This document shows, one piece after another, positions 47,496-59,609 of a DNA stretch of 64,000 nucleotides (the stretch's first letter is position 1; each line of letters starts with the position of its first letter). This stretch comes from Chrysoporthe austroafricana. Taxonomy: Eukaryota; Ascomycota; Sordariomycetes; Diaporthales; Cryphonectriaceae. The notes under the pieces were generated by a model. The model was not told the DNA's origin and did no database searches. It saw nothing but the letters and a program-made list of their open reading frames with translations. The stretch spans positions 1,426,001-1,490,000 of the forward strand of contig JYIP02000008.1 in NCBI GenBank assembly GCA_001051155.2, written 5' to 3'. The translations under genes and the position numbers were made by a program.

Positions 47496-49337
47496 ATGGC
47501 GATTGCCATGGGCTGGCGAAAGCCAGACAATGTCGCCGGCTCCTCTGCCCCGGCCATCATGATCGGCATCTTCGTCGCATCTGGCGGTCTCTTGTTCGGA
47601 TATGATACAGGGTGAGGCCCATCCGGCTGCGCGCACGGAGGAGGGACTTCTTGGAGAGACAGGGCACTGACCTCGCCTGGCCTGTACAGGACGATCAATG
47701 GGATACTCGCCATGAGGGCTTTCAGGGACCAGTTCTCGACCGGATATAGGCTGGACAACGCGCTCGCGCTGGCGCCATCCCAGACCGCCATCATCGTTGC
47801 AATCCTCAGCCTTGGCACGGTGTTGGGGGCCCTGCTCGCGGCCCCGGTGGGTGACTACTTTGGAAGGCGGAAATCGCTGATCGCCGCCGTCACCGTCTTC
47901 AACTTCGGGTGCATATTCCAGGTTTGCGCGGATGCAATACCGATGCTGTTGGCTGGGAGGTAGGTCGCGCCAGACATCATACGAGGGCCCCGTAGCGTGA
48001 TGAGCTGAACACTGACGTCCCTCGACAGATTCTTTGCTGGCATCGGCGTGGGGGTGATATCCGTTCTCGTCCCCATCTACCAGGCGGAAATGGCACCAAA
48101 ATGGATTAGAGGAACCCTCGTCTGCTTTTACCAACTCTCCATCACCGCCGGCCTGCTCACGGCCTCCGTGGTCAACATGCTCACGAACGAGATGGACGGG
48201 GCCGCTGCATATCGGATACCGCTCGGCCTCCAGTTCACCTGGGCCGTTGTGCTCTCCCTGGGTCTCTTCATATTACCCGAAACACCTCGATTCCTTATCA
48301 AACGTGGACACAGGGAGGCTGCTGCTATCTCCCTCAGTCGTTTACGCCGCCTGGACCGGCTGCATCCGGCACTCGTCGAGGAGCTAGCCGAGATCGAGGC
48401 GAACCACGAATACGAACTGGCCCTCGGGCCTGATACCTACAAAGACATCATTATGGGCACACCACATCTCGGGCGGCGAACCCTGACAGGCTGTGGCCTC
48501 CAGATGTTACAACAACTAACCGGAGTCAATTTCATCATGTACTACGGGACAACTTTCTTCACCGGCGCCGGTATCTCAAATTCCTTCCTCATCACGATGA
48601 TCATCAACATTGTGAACTTCCTGTCCACTTTCCCCGCCCTACTAATCATCGAGTCATGGGGTCGTCGAAAGGTACTCATCGTTGGCGCCATTGCCATGGC
48701 TGTCTGTCAGCTTCTCATCGCAGCCTTCACTATTGCTGCCGGCGAGGCGATGAAGACAACGGCGCATCAGATCCTCGTGGTGTTCATCTGCGTCGACATA
48801 TTCTTCTTCGCCGCATCATGGGGGCCCGTGACCTGGGTCATCACCTCCGAGATTTATCCCTTAAAGGTCCGAGCAAAGTCGACCTCCGTGTCAACAGCTT
48901 CTAACTGGCTCCTCAACTTCGGCATATCGTACGGTGTCCCTTATATGGTCGAGGAGGGCTCCGGCCACGCCGATATGGGCACCCGGGTGTTTTTTGTGTG
49001 GGGTGCGTTCTGCGTTGTTGCTGCCCTTTTCGCCTGGGCATTCGTATACGAGACGAGCAAGATCAGTCTGGAGCAGATCGACGAGATGTACGAGCGGGTG
49101 CCACATGCGTGGAAGAGCGAAAAGTTCGAGCCCAGCTGGAGCTTCCAGCAGATGCGCGATCTGGGCTACTCGGACTCCGGAGTTCCGCCGCACGAACAAG
49201 AGCTGGAGCCGACCTCATCACATTCAACAGGGTCATCCGAGGTGGAAACCGATCAATCGCTATCGGCGGTGAATTCTGCCTCAGAAGCCGAAAATAAAAT
49301 AATATCGTCTATGGGCCACGTTGATTTCAGTTATTGA
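47496..49337 (+). CDS. Sugar porter (MFS hexose transporter, RCO-3/MstA-like)
   Basis: Three exons, 47496-47611, 47690-47959 and 48029-49337, give 564 residues. Family signatures appear in order: ASGGLLFGYDTGTINGIL in helix 1, GDYFGRRKSL between helices 2 and 3, RFFAGIGVGVISVLVPIYQ, PETPRFLIKRG after helix 6, QQLTGVNFIMYYGT in helix 7, and VYETSKISLEQIDEMY after helix 12. The N-terminus RKPDNVAGSSAPAI closely resembles the RCO-3/MstA group, whose Neurospora member also acts in glucose sensing; transport versus sensing cannot be told here. The C-terminal cytoplasmic tail is about 90 residues and Ser/Glu-rich. It is a plasma-membrane protein. An in-frame ATG at 47508 is an alternative start. 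Confidence 0.92.
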
Positions 49338-50797
49338 GAGGGGAGGGGACCATCTTTCGCACATTCTGTTTTTACTGTCACCACTATATTACGTCTGGAC
49401 GATGCCGTCGTTTGCTTTATGGGATGATTATATTGGATGGCCGCCAATACCACACGTCATGCAAAAATGAGATACCAGCGTTGGAGTTCCTACTTGGGTG
49501 GACCGCGGAGTTTTTGGGCAGGGCATGGGTCTCAACTTGATTTTCATGATATCAAATCACCAAATATTGGGTTCGGATGTGGGCTTCAACTGTACCACGT
49601 CGTCATCTTCTCTCTTCAATGTTCTGGAGAGCTATACGTTTCGAGAGGGGGAAGTAAAGCCGCCGTTGCTGGGTTAGTGGTTCAGGGCGGATCTCTGCAT
49701 GAGCCCCATTGTGGCTCCCCGGCCTCTCGACGGCCGGGCTCATACACAGCGTGGTACATCACGAATGAAGGAAGCCATTGAGAAGCCACCGACCGAGTAT
49801 ACAAGTAGTACCGCCGTCTCTCCGTGATCTGCATAGTGCCGCCCCCCCCCCCCCACAAACTCCATCCCTCCAATTCCGTCAGCGACAGAAGAGTAGATCC
49901 CCGTGCGTGAGCCTCAAACCGCATTCACGACATGTGCCGTCGGCGCTGCGCATCATTGATTCGAGGCTAGCGCTGGCGCTCATTCGCGGCGAGACAGCCC
50001 TTCCCAACCAGGTTTCAAAGGAGGGGCTGGAGAGTGGGGGACCCGCGAAGAAGGTTCATGGCCCTGCATGAAGCACCTCAGCGTCTGACACCCGGTGTGG
50101 GTGGCGCGCTCGGGAGAGGGCGGAGGGCTCTGGAGAGCCCTGATCTGATCTCTGGCGCGTTTGGGGTTCGAAGAGACGTACCTGGACGGGCCTGACTCGC
50201 GATCTGGGGGGAGGTGGACGCTTTCCCCCCACGGCGCCGGTTCCTGGTTCGTGCTCCCAACTTCAGGATCCAGAGCTGGGATCTGCAGCTCTTATATATA
50301 TATATACTCTGCGGAACCGTGGTCGCTTGCTTACCCGTCATTAGCTATACACATGGAGCGGCTGGAGCGGCTGGAGCGGCTGGCTATGTCGCAACAGATG
50401 ATACTGCTACGGGACAGGATCTGGACAGGAGGCCTGGTGGGCGTCGTGCCTTGGCCGGCATCGATCAGACGGACTGATCCGCCTTAGTATCGGGACACGA
50501 ACGCGCATCTCCACCAGTCTTTTTTGGACAAAAAGAAAAAAACATATAAAATTGGATCTCTACTGTCTCTAACTCTATAGGGTATCTTGAATTCAGGAGG
50601 GCGGGAAGATGACAGAAGGAAGAAGGGAAAAAGAAGTCAACCGTTGAACGCCCATCGCTTCGCTGTGTATCCGCTCGGCAAAAGTCACTTTTGGAAAGGA
50701 AATCAGACGCTATGTAACCGCAGGGCCTCCTCTTACACCATCCCGCTCTAGAAACTCAACGCTTGCGCCGTGTCCCGCGCCGTGTCCCTCCCCGGCT
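49338..50797. other. Convergent spacer with simple repeats
   Basis: The spacer holds a run of 14 C at 49841-49854, a (TA)n tract near 50292-50306, and a 9-base GGAGCGGCT unit repeated three times at 50355-50381. No gene was recognised. Confidence 0.6.
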
Positions 50798-53700
50798 CTA
50801 GAAGCTGAATAGCCCGCTCCTCCTCTTCCCGAAGGGGTACACCATCAGCGCCGCGAGGCTCAGCCCCACAGAGATGCTGATGGCCACCTGGATGACGCTC
50901 CCCAGCACGCTAAACGCACCGCTGCTGAGGTCCGACGACCCGCTCGCCGCCTCCGCCGTCGTGTTGCCCGTGATCGCGTTCGCGGACGTGACGCCCGCTA
51001 CCAGCGAGCCCGCGGACGCGAGGCCCGAGGGCACCTGCACGAAGATGGCCGGGAGCATGGCCGCGGCGGCGAGGCCGTAGCCCACGCGCCGGCCGTCTGG
51101 AGCCTCGGCGGGCTCGACCTTGAGGGCGGCTTCCGGATCACTGCGGTGCGGGTTGCGAAGGCCCTTGATGCGCGGCTGGAGGTGCTTCTCCCACAGGTCG
51201 AGCCAAAAGTTCTCGGCGTGTCGACTGAGGCGGGAGTAGCTGCGATAGCGGGTTAGGGCGAGGTTTTTTTTTTTGAGGTGACAAGCCTAAGGGAATAGGG
51301 GACTTACATATTTGCCAACACACCAATAGTTAGTGCGCCTAGCGTATTCGACACAGTCGACGAACTAGTCGCCTTATTCGTGAAACTGTTGACCACGTAT
51401 CCCGCAAAAGAGATCAGCAGCATGACCGGCAGCTGCTTGACCTTTGCCTGGTTGATTACACACAGGCACACCGTGAAGAGTGGCACGAATAACAGGTTCC
51501 ACCAGCTACTCAGGGGGTTCTGGCACGTCGTTTCGCTGACCGCATGCTTGTCCATCAGCCCGTAGAGCGTCGCGCCGATGGTGACACCATATCCGAGGAA
51601 CAAGGTGTATATCATGGCGTAGACCATCCTCACAGAACCAGCAATCATGTTGTGGCTTTGAAGCTCGAGACTGCCGCACAGGACCATGTACCCCGGCAGG
51701 ATGAGCGCGATGGATGACTGCGCGAGCGCAGAAAAGCAGAAGAGGCGCTCGCCGTGGTATGTGATCGAGCCAAACATGCGGCCCAGGAATGCCATGAGGA
51801 GCGAGGCGGAGATCTCAAAGACGTTGGCGTAGAGCTCGCTCGATGGGGCGGCGAAGAGCTGCATGACGCCCAGGATGCAACCCATCACGAAGGCGATGGG
51901 CATGTCGATCCACCGACCCTCGAAGGCAAATGGTGCCACAGTGACAGCCGCAGCGCCGTAGACGAGCACCCGGATGGTCTTCTTAAACTTGCTCTTCTTG
52001 TTGACGACGGCGTCCAGGCGGGACATGGCGTCGTCGACGGAGATGAGGTCGTGCACGACGAGTTTGTAGATCTCATGGACGTCGTGCAGCTTTCCGAGGT
52101 CTACACCCTGTGGAGCGCGGACAATCTTGACCTCGGTCGTGTGCGTCTCAGTGTCGTCGAACGAGATGATCATGCACCCTGGGAGGTAGAGGAACTGGCC
52201 CTGGATGGCGAGCACACGGGCGGACATGGCCATGTACGCCTCCAGTCGGTGGGTTGGGGCGCCATACTCCATCAGGGCGCGACATAGCTTCACGAGGTAG
52301 CGGTGACGAGAGATGATCACAGCGATGCTACGTAATCGTAAGCGAACGTCCAAATAGCGGTGGAACAAATACATGATGACGAGAGACAGAACGCTGTAGA
52401 AGATGAACGAGAGGGACTGTGTAGAGTAAGGAGGTGAGGTGGAGTGAATAAAGGGCGGTCATCCGGAGGGGTGGGTTTGAGCAGGCCGCATATAGGCATG
52501 ATGGCACACGAAGGAAAGGCATCAATCAAGGACAGAGGCACCAGAACGATGGGGTGAACACAGGAGACTTACTGCTTTGTGACCAGAAGCTGCTGGGTCT
52601 TCGTCGACGACTTGGACGTCTTCCGCTTATGGCCCTTCTTCGGCTTCTCTCGCTCGTGTCTCGCCTTGCTCGTAGCGACGTCGGAAGCAGCAGGCGCAAC
52701 GAGCGTAGACGACGACCCGATGAGTTCGGCGAGCGTCGAGGCGGAGTGACGCGAGCCGAGGCCAAACAGGCCGCTGCGAGGGCGGGACGGCGGGTCCGGC
52801 ACCCGTGGCGTGCCGGGCGTGGTACTGGGCGGAGAACTCCGTGGAGTTCTGGTGGGCGTCCGCGTGTCTGGGGTCGTAGTCCCGCTGTCGTGTCTGTTCT
52901 CCTCGTTACCGTACAGCCTGAGCAGGCTGCCGAGGATTCCTCCGTGGTACTTCGCTGGCGCTGCCGGGACGTATTCGAGGTCGTACGCGACGGGCGTCGC
53001 TGGTCGGGAACGGGTGTCTACATCAGGGGTATGCGGTGCCAGGGTGGGAGAGGACGTAGAGGCGGCCTGCTCACGTCTCCTCTGCGTGTGCTTGCGGACG
53101 AGCCTGTCGGCTTCCGTCTCGACCTTCTTCCGGTAGATCAGCCCCTCTGCGTCCGTCCCAGCCGGTGGTCCTATGCCTGACGCGGTGCCTGCTGCCGCTC
53201 CCATCCCGTTCTGCCAGTCGTCGGCACTGCTCCCATTGAGCAGGCCGTAGTTGGAGTCGTCGTCTATGTCCAAGGAATTCCTCCTGGATGCCAGTGCCGA
53301 AACACTCTCCGCCAGCCGGCCCGCCCGGTATCTGGCCTCAATCTCGGACGGGTGTGACAGCCCCACGACGGGCTCAGCCGGGCTGGCTGGCCTGCTGCTC
53401 TTGCGCAGGGCCGGACGCGGACGAGGGAGATGGAGCTCGGCAGGGTTAGAGTGGTCTTCCGGCTTAAGGATCTTCTCCAGAGCCTCGGTCAGCTCGGCGC
53501 GGTCGAACGAGTCTCGGCGGGCAGCTGGCCCAGGGCCCGGTGTGTTGTTGGCGGAATCACCGCCGACGGGGACATGGTCGAAATAACCATCTTGTCTCTC
53601 CCTTGGTGGCGACAGGTCTCTGGCAAAGCCGACCTTCTTCTTCTTCCCCTTGGTCTCCTCGACCTCATCTTTCGGGATCGTCACGGTGACAATAGGATGA

Positions 53701-53819
53701 GGTGGGCCCGATGCTCCAGCGCCTGGGCTTTCCGGGTTCGAGGCCGGGTTCGAGGCCGGGTTTGAGGCCGGGTTTGAGGCCGGGTTTGAGGCATCGTGAA
53801 GGGATGGGCTGGACGACAT
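50798..53819 (-). CDS. PRM10: Prm10-like (ThrE/DUF1212) membrane protein
   Basis: Three exons on the minus strand, 53819-52573, 52327-51308 and 51239-50798, give 902 residues. The first 415 residues are disordered and rich in Pro, Ser, Arg and Thr, with an NPAS tandem repeat near the N-terminus. From VTKHIAVIISRHRYLVKLCR the ThrE domain begins: ALMEYGAPTHRLE, QFLYLPGCMIISFDD, VKIVRAPQGVDLGKLHDVHEI, then about ten membrane helices including SSIALILPGYMVLCGSLEL and GSVRMVYAMIYTLFLGYG. The yeast homologue is pheromone-regulated Prm10; bacterial ThrE exports threonine. The cargo in fungi is unknown. The 245-base first intron ends ACGTAG; that acceptor is the only one restoring LVTKHIA. The long first exon also has open sequence upstream, but 53819 is the first ATG. 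Confidence 0.88.
53734..53793 (-). repeat. Five 12-base tandem units encoding NPAS repeats
   Basis: Five units of 12 bases (two with GGGTTCGAGGCC, three with GGGTTTGAGGC plus C or A) lie back to back inside the first PRM10 exon. They encode repeated Asn-Pro-Ala-Ser. Being in units of 12 they keep frame when the number changes, so length variation between strains is likely. Confidence 0.9.
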
Positions 53820-56459
53820 GCTGGATGTATGGTCGCCTCCTCCGGGAGGTCGACCTCTGAGAGTAGTCTTGCGCTCTTTTGAAAACGACGGGGAATTTTG
53901 GCCAGGAAGAGATCCTCTTCCCGCCCTCGGGATGAATGTCGCGGGTTGTGCGCGGGGGAGAGACCTTTTCTTTGTCCTGAAGTTCCGGGGGAAATGAACG
54001 TCCTCTCGGATGTGTAGATGAGCGAATGAGCTATTCCGGGAAACTCTCGAGAGCCTCTGGCCTCCCAAGCACGGACAGTGGGTTAATATGGAGTCTGCCC
54101 CCTCGGGGCCTGGGGAGGATCGCCGGCGGTGGGATGGCTCTGGCGAGCGTTATGACGCCAGCATACGTGGTCGAGGAGCGAGCGGGTGGGACAAGGACGA
54201 GAAGTGCAATGCTGTGTGCGTTTCGTGTCGGGGCCGGGTGGGCGCAGGCACAGGTGACGCCAGGGACGCGAGGAGAGGAGGCCCAGTTTATCTGAAGTTG
54301 CCGGAGGATCACAATTGTAGAGAGAGAGGTCTAGGTCCTGGGAGCGATCGACAGGTCCACAAAAGCCCCCCTCCCGTTGTTGGTGGTGTCGCGGAGGCTC
54401 TGGCGTATGTGACGTTTGCGGACCTTCACGGTGCCCCGACCACGATGAGGAGCCGGCAGAACCGAGGCCATGAGTCGTAGTCAGTCGTTCTTTCTCAGCG
54501 GATCGAACAGTTCCCACTGGCAGCCGGGCTACCTGCGACTGATGCTGTCTCTCCCCTCAGCGGCACGGGCCAGTGCTGTATCCGGCGAGGTCGGCACGGT
54601 TCCGCAAGCAATTTTTCTCATCTTTTTTTGCCTCCTGGCCCTCCGCCGCGGCCCCGGGAGAACGCCAGCCATTGGGTCTGCCTCGCCTCTTTTTCCCCGA
54701 AGATATCCGCATTGAGAAAACCCTGCTGCGCACGTAGCCTGTCGCCCGTCAATTCTCACCCGTGCTAGACTCTTGGACTGGTCGTGTTTAGTCTCGGAAA
54801 GTTGGGCCGAGTGGGTCACCGAAACAAGACGAAAAAGGGCCTATCGGTGGTCCAGTCTAAGGCATGACGATAAGTAAGTAGGGAGGCGTGGGAGGGAGAG
54901 GAAAAGCAGAGCCGCCGTCGACCGCCATGACCAGGAGGCCCCTGGCCCCTGAAGATTCCAAGGGCCCTTGCAAGTGACAGCGGCCAGGGTTCTCTTCCCA
55001 TCACTGATGACGGCGTGGGATGTTGACGCCCGAGCGGAGCAGCCGGAACTGCGGCTCCTCGCCCCAGTGCCACGCTACCTGAACTATGTATGGTACTGGC
55101 AAGCACCTCTTCAGCCCTGTCCCCAGGGCTGTAGGGAGCCTGTACCGTAGGAAGGTTTTGGGCTGGGTTTGCGCCGGCGAAGGTTCGAGCTTTCACATGC
55201 GGAACTCAGGCCTCGAGTGAGAAAGGCTATTCCCCATAGGCGTGGGTGTCGCTGCTGGGAATACGCAGATGAGGTGATTACAACCGCCATGACGATGAGC
55301 AGTCACCTGCGGGCACGCACGCTCCTGTGCCACCTTATCTTACCCCTGAGGCTGAATACTGGGTATTTGCCAAGCAGCCAGCCAGTTGGCGTTTTCGTAT
55401 CACTATAGTGCTGCCCAGTATAGTAACCCGGATCCGGCACAGATCTTGCCTCTGCAGTGTGGCGGCAGATGTCTTGCAGACGTTCGACAGGGTGCCAGCA
55501 ACGAACCACGTCTTAGCATTCACTGTCCTGTGTGAACCGCCGTTGCTTACTTACGTACTGCTGTGGTATTATGCAACGGCACAGGCGGGATGGGCCTGCA
55601 TGACACAATACCGATCACCATCACATAACTGCCAACACAGACCAGAACCACTCGACGGCGACGCGCAATCCAGCTCATCCAGCATGATAGCGACGTAATG
55701 ACACGACTAGCACACGGGCCTGCGGCTCGGTCAGCCTTCATCCTGACTGGCTGCTGCAGGACTGGCATGACAACAGCACACCGCACCCACTGGCGGCAGC
55801 GAGCTCGTCGCCGTCGCGGCCCCCACCCGTCCCTCCTCGCCCTCTCGTCAGGCACATGTCACCGACCGGCATAAACACAGATCTACCCGGCCGCCCAGGT
55901 GCCTGCCAGATACCGCGATCCTTATCCTTGCCCCTGTCGCGCCCCTCGGACGATGGCAATCAAACGCCCAATACAGTATCCCGAGCTGGCGTCGTCGCAG
56001 CCGCCCGGCTTCACATCCAACCAAGCCCGCCTCGCCTGTGAGCACGCAGGACTGGCTCGCCGGATGGATTTCCAGTCCATAAGTAGAGGGGCAGCCCCTG
56101 AGGGGCAACCAACTGCAGAACATTCTGGATCCTGAGCCTATCGTCCTGCAGGCATATCTCAGCCAGTCCAACACCAGTCCTCGGTCATATCGTCCGTGCA
56201 CTCTACAGTAATACTACGGGTAGTCCCCATGGCGGTGCCCGGTTTCCCAGAATAACACGCCGAGTGAAGCAAGGCAGAGCAGACCCACCAAGGCTGCGAC
56301 GAGTCTAGCACGGTGTCCACAGAACCACATTCTGGGCCGAGAGCCAGAACGCTCTCCAGAGGATGAAACGAGATCGACAGCAGATGGTAGGCTCGAGTCA
56401 GGAAGCACATTGTTTTGACAAGTCATCGATCGATTGTGTCGCGCGACTCGCTGCGCGTC
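53820..56459. other. Intergenic region upstream of PRM10
   Basis: About 2.6 kb between two minus-strand genes. It contains the PRM10 promoter and the end of the oxygenase gene lies beyond it. Several overlapping frames on both strands have no recognisable domain. Confidence 0.5.
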
Positions 56460-57802
56460 TCATGAGACAGTGTTCCTCGCTACGATGCCCCTCGCGAACT
56501 CGCCGAACGTGATGCGCTGCGCGCGGTCCACCTCCTCGTCCAGGTTGGGCTGCGTGAACACGGCGAGCGTGTTCCGCGCCACCCGCCTGCCCCCCGCCCT
56601 GGCCCCGCGCACGAAGTGCGGTACCGCCCTGAACCGGCCGGCCGTGATGCGCTCCAGCGCCTCGCCCGTCTGGAACGCGATGCAGTCGCGTGGGATCCTG
56701 ACCTGCACCGTCTGGCCCGTGCGGGACTTGATGTACAGCCCGGCCGCCGGGTCCGGAGAGGCTGGGAGCTCGTCGAGCGGCCGCAGCGCCGCCGGGAGGG
56801 ACGCCTCGCGCTGGGGGGCCGCCGGATCGCAGGCGCCCTCGTCGACGAACATGGCCGACGTTAGGCCCGTGAGGCAGCCGTGGTCTAGGTGCGTGGCGCA
56901 CCAGTCGTCCTCGTCGCCGCCCGCGGCGGCGGCGCCCTCGTGGGCGGCAGCACCCCCCGCCGGCTCTGGGTAGTAGTGCAGCAGCCTCGCCTTGGTGGTC
57001 ATGGACCCGGCGACCATGCGCTGTAGATACGCCGGCGGGTAGCCCGGGATCTCCTGCTCGGCGAACCGGTCACAAGCGCCGGCGACCAGCACGGCGACGT
57101 CGATGATGAGCCTGCACAGCGCCTCGACGGAGGCGCGCATGCCCGGGAGGACGGCCTCGTCAGGCCATATGTTGGGGCTCAGGTACTCGGGGAAGTTGTC
57201 CTCGCTGTACTGGCCCGTGGGCGGGGCGCACGACAGCGCCGGGTCGATGTAGAAGGCGCAGTTGGCGTAGAAGGAGCCCTTGAGGTCATCCACCTGGCCG
57301 TTCTTGAGAGTCTCCTTGCCGAGCGACCAGCCGGTGAGGTACTTTGCCCTCTCGTTCTCGAGCTTGTCTGTGACGTGTGTTGGCCGCCTCGCCCGCCTCG
57401 CGCCATCGATGTGCGCTATTACCTCCCACCCCCGCCTCCGGGTCTAAATATGGAAGCACGCACGTACCTAACTCGGGCTTGGGCAGGTTCCCAAGATAGG
57501 ACGAGTATGACAGCGCACGGCGTCGCAGGTCGGCGAACTCGAGGGGTACGTCACTCACGACGAGAATGCCCAGCGACTCCGGGCCGAATGCCTCCTGGAG
57601 CGTGCTGAAGGGCACAGAGCCTGGAACGCCGGCGGACGCGCGTTAGTCGCCTCAATGGAGCCGGGGACATTCCCACAGGGCAGACGCGTGCGTTGTGTGT
57701 CTGTGTGTGGGTATGCGTGGGCGCGGGTGGCGACACCAAGGAAGACAGACCTTTCTTCAGCTCCTCGAGCGAGACCGTGACCGCCTGCGCGAGGGGCGCC
57801 AT
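56460..57802 (-). CDS. 2-oxoglutarate/Fe(II)-dependent oxygenase
   Basis: Three exons on the minus strand, 57802-57751, 57620-57468 and 57367-56460, give 370 residues. The N-terminal part PFSTLQEAFGPESLGILVVSDVP is the DIOX_N region. The iron ligands are His228 and Asp230 (THLDHGCLTGL) and probably His319 (RAVPHFVRG). Arg333 in VARNTLAVF may bind 2-oxoglutarate. Such enzymes hydroxylate, desaturate or cyclise small molecules in the cytosol; relatives are often called isopenicillin-N or clavaminate synthase-like without proven substrate. Residues 200-225 carry an Ala/Gly/Glu-rich insert before the iron site. The transcript has a run of 17 A immediately upstream of the ATG, on the coding strand. 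No partner gene suggests a pathway. Confidence 0.85.
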
Positions 57803-58683
57803 CTTCTTTTTTTTTTTTTTTTTCTGCTCCTCTCCTGAAACAAGCCAAGCACTGCACTGCACTGCACTGCGGGAAGGTTCCGAGGACTTGCGACGGGCGT
57901 TCAGAAGAGAGTAGTGAGGAGGAGATTTGCGATCACCCGTTTAACGCAAGATAGTCTCCTCTAGCGAAGACCATCCTCTATCGAGTCCAGCCGGTGCATC
58001 ATGCAACTAACCTGTACTAAGTAGCGTGTTCACCCACCAGGGCGCCCACTATCGGCGGGCCCCGATAGCCCCCGAGACAGCGGCAGCGTGGGGGGTCACA
58101 GTGACTTACATAATCAGGGAACAGCACCAGGGAGACTGCCTAGCAGTGCTCAGGTACATGCCTAGTAGGCGTGCTGGCTCCGTGGCTTGGTAGGTGGTAG
58201 GGTTGTACTGGCAGTGAACAGGGTAGGGCCATAGTATGGAAGAGCCCCGGTCCTGGTCCCTCAGTACCGCCCTTGACGTGAGGTGGTGAGGTGCAGCGTA
58301 CGTACTGGGTACTACCGTTACATGGTGAGCAGTGCGCACGGAGCTACAGAGCCTCACCCGCCCCCCCTGCAGGCTCTAGAACCGCGGATCGAGAACGAGG
58401 CGCATCTGGAGCTCTGACCGTCAGCTCCCTCACCACCATCGGACGGGAACCGATATCCACCTCGGTCCTGATACCACGATCTAGGCTCTGCTGCCCAACG
58501 CCCCACCGCCGCGGCCTTCATTTCACGATCCCGGCCAGCACGAGGGGCCCCAGCCACGGCAACAATCAAAGCCCCCACGCGCGCGCGCGCGACGACGACG
58601 ACGACGTCCATCCCGCGGAGACGTCCCGACCCGGCCTGGCCCTCGTGGTGCCCAACGAACGACTCTCGAGCCTCGCGCGCGTG
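57803..58683. other. Divergent promoter region
   Basis: The region lies between the oxygenase and FRG1. It contains a 17-base T run next to the oxygenase ATG (57807-57823), a CACTG unit repeated four times near 57850, and (CG)n then (ACG)n tracts near 58575-58605 just before FRG1. No gene was seen. Confidence 0.6.
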
Positions 58684-59609
58684 ATGGTCAAGCCCCTGAG
58701 CTTCAAGGGCGACAAGAAGCCCAAGAAGCGCAAGCGGGAGGCCCGAGATGACGCCGACGACACCGCCTCCACCCCCAGCGACGCTAAGGCGGCCAGGAGG
58801 GCAGCGGCAGCGAGGGAGGAGGGCGACAGCATCGACAACGACGACAGCTGGGTCTCGGCCGACGTCGTGTCCGACGTCTCGGGCCCGGTCGTCTTCGTCC
58901 TCCCTACGGAGCCCGTGACCGCCCTCGCGTGCGACGCCAACGGCCAGGTGTTCGCGCTGCCCGTCGAGGACCTGGCCGACAACAACCCGGCCACCGCGGA
59001 GCCGCATGACGTGCGCATGGTCTGGATTGCGAACCGGATCGTCGGCACGGAGAACTATCGGTTCAAGGGGCATCATGGCAGGTAAGCTGACACCCCGTCG
59101 TCCTGGTCGGCAGTTTGGGGTGGGATTGGGGGGACGCGACGACTGAACGGGACTACCGGGAGGGGTTTAGGTATCTAAGCTGCGACAAGTATGGCATCCT
59201 CACCGCGACCACCGAGGCCGTCTCCCCGCTCGAGTCGTTCGTGCTGGTCTCGACGGCCGACACGCCCGGGACGTTCCAGGTGCAAACGCTGCGCGATACG
59301 TACCTCACCGTCAAGGCCTCCACATCGTCCCGGCCCAACGCGCTGCCGGAGATCAGGGGCGATGCGACAGACATAAGCTTCGACACCACGCTGCGGATAC
59401 GCATGCAGGCGAGGTTCAAGCCGCGCATAAGAGCCACCAAGGAGGAGAAGGCCAGGGAGAAGATCAGCAGGAAGGAGCTGGAGGAGGCCGTGGGCCGTAG
59501 GCTGGACGAGGATGAGGTTAAGATGCTCAAGAGGGCAAGGCGGGAAGGGGACTACCACGAGAAGCTGCTGGATCTGAAGGTCAAGAACAAGCACGACAAG
59601 TATACCTGA
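58684..59609 (+). CDS. FRG1: FRG1-like RNA-processing/actin-bundling protein
   Basis: Two exons, 58684-59081 and 59171-59609, give 278 residues. The N-terminus is lysine-rich (FKGDKKPKKRKREA), a likely nuclear or nucleolar signal, followed by an acidic linker. The beta-trefoil FRG1 domain reads DDSWVSADVVSDVSGPVVFVLP, RYLSCDKYGILTAT, SPLESFVLV and TFQVQTLRDTYLTVKA. The C-terminus is basic and helical (KEEKAREKISRKELEEAVG) and ends in a conserved EKLLDLKVKNKHDKY. In animals FRG1 binds F-actin and RNA and associates with the spliceosome; the fungal role is not known. The start at 58684 avoids an upstream low-complexity extension (ACG repeats) that remains in frame. Confidence 0.9.
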
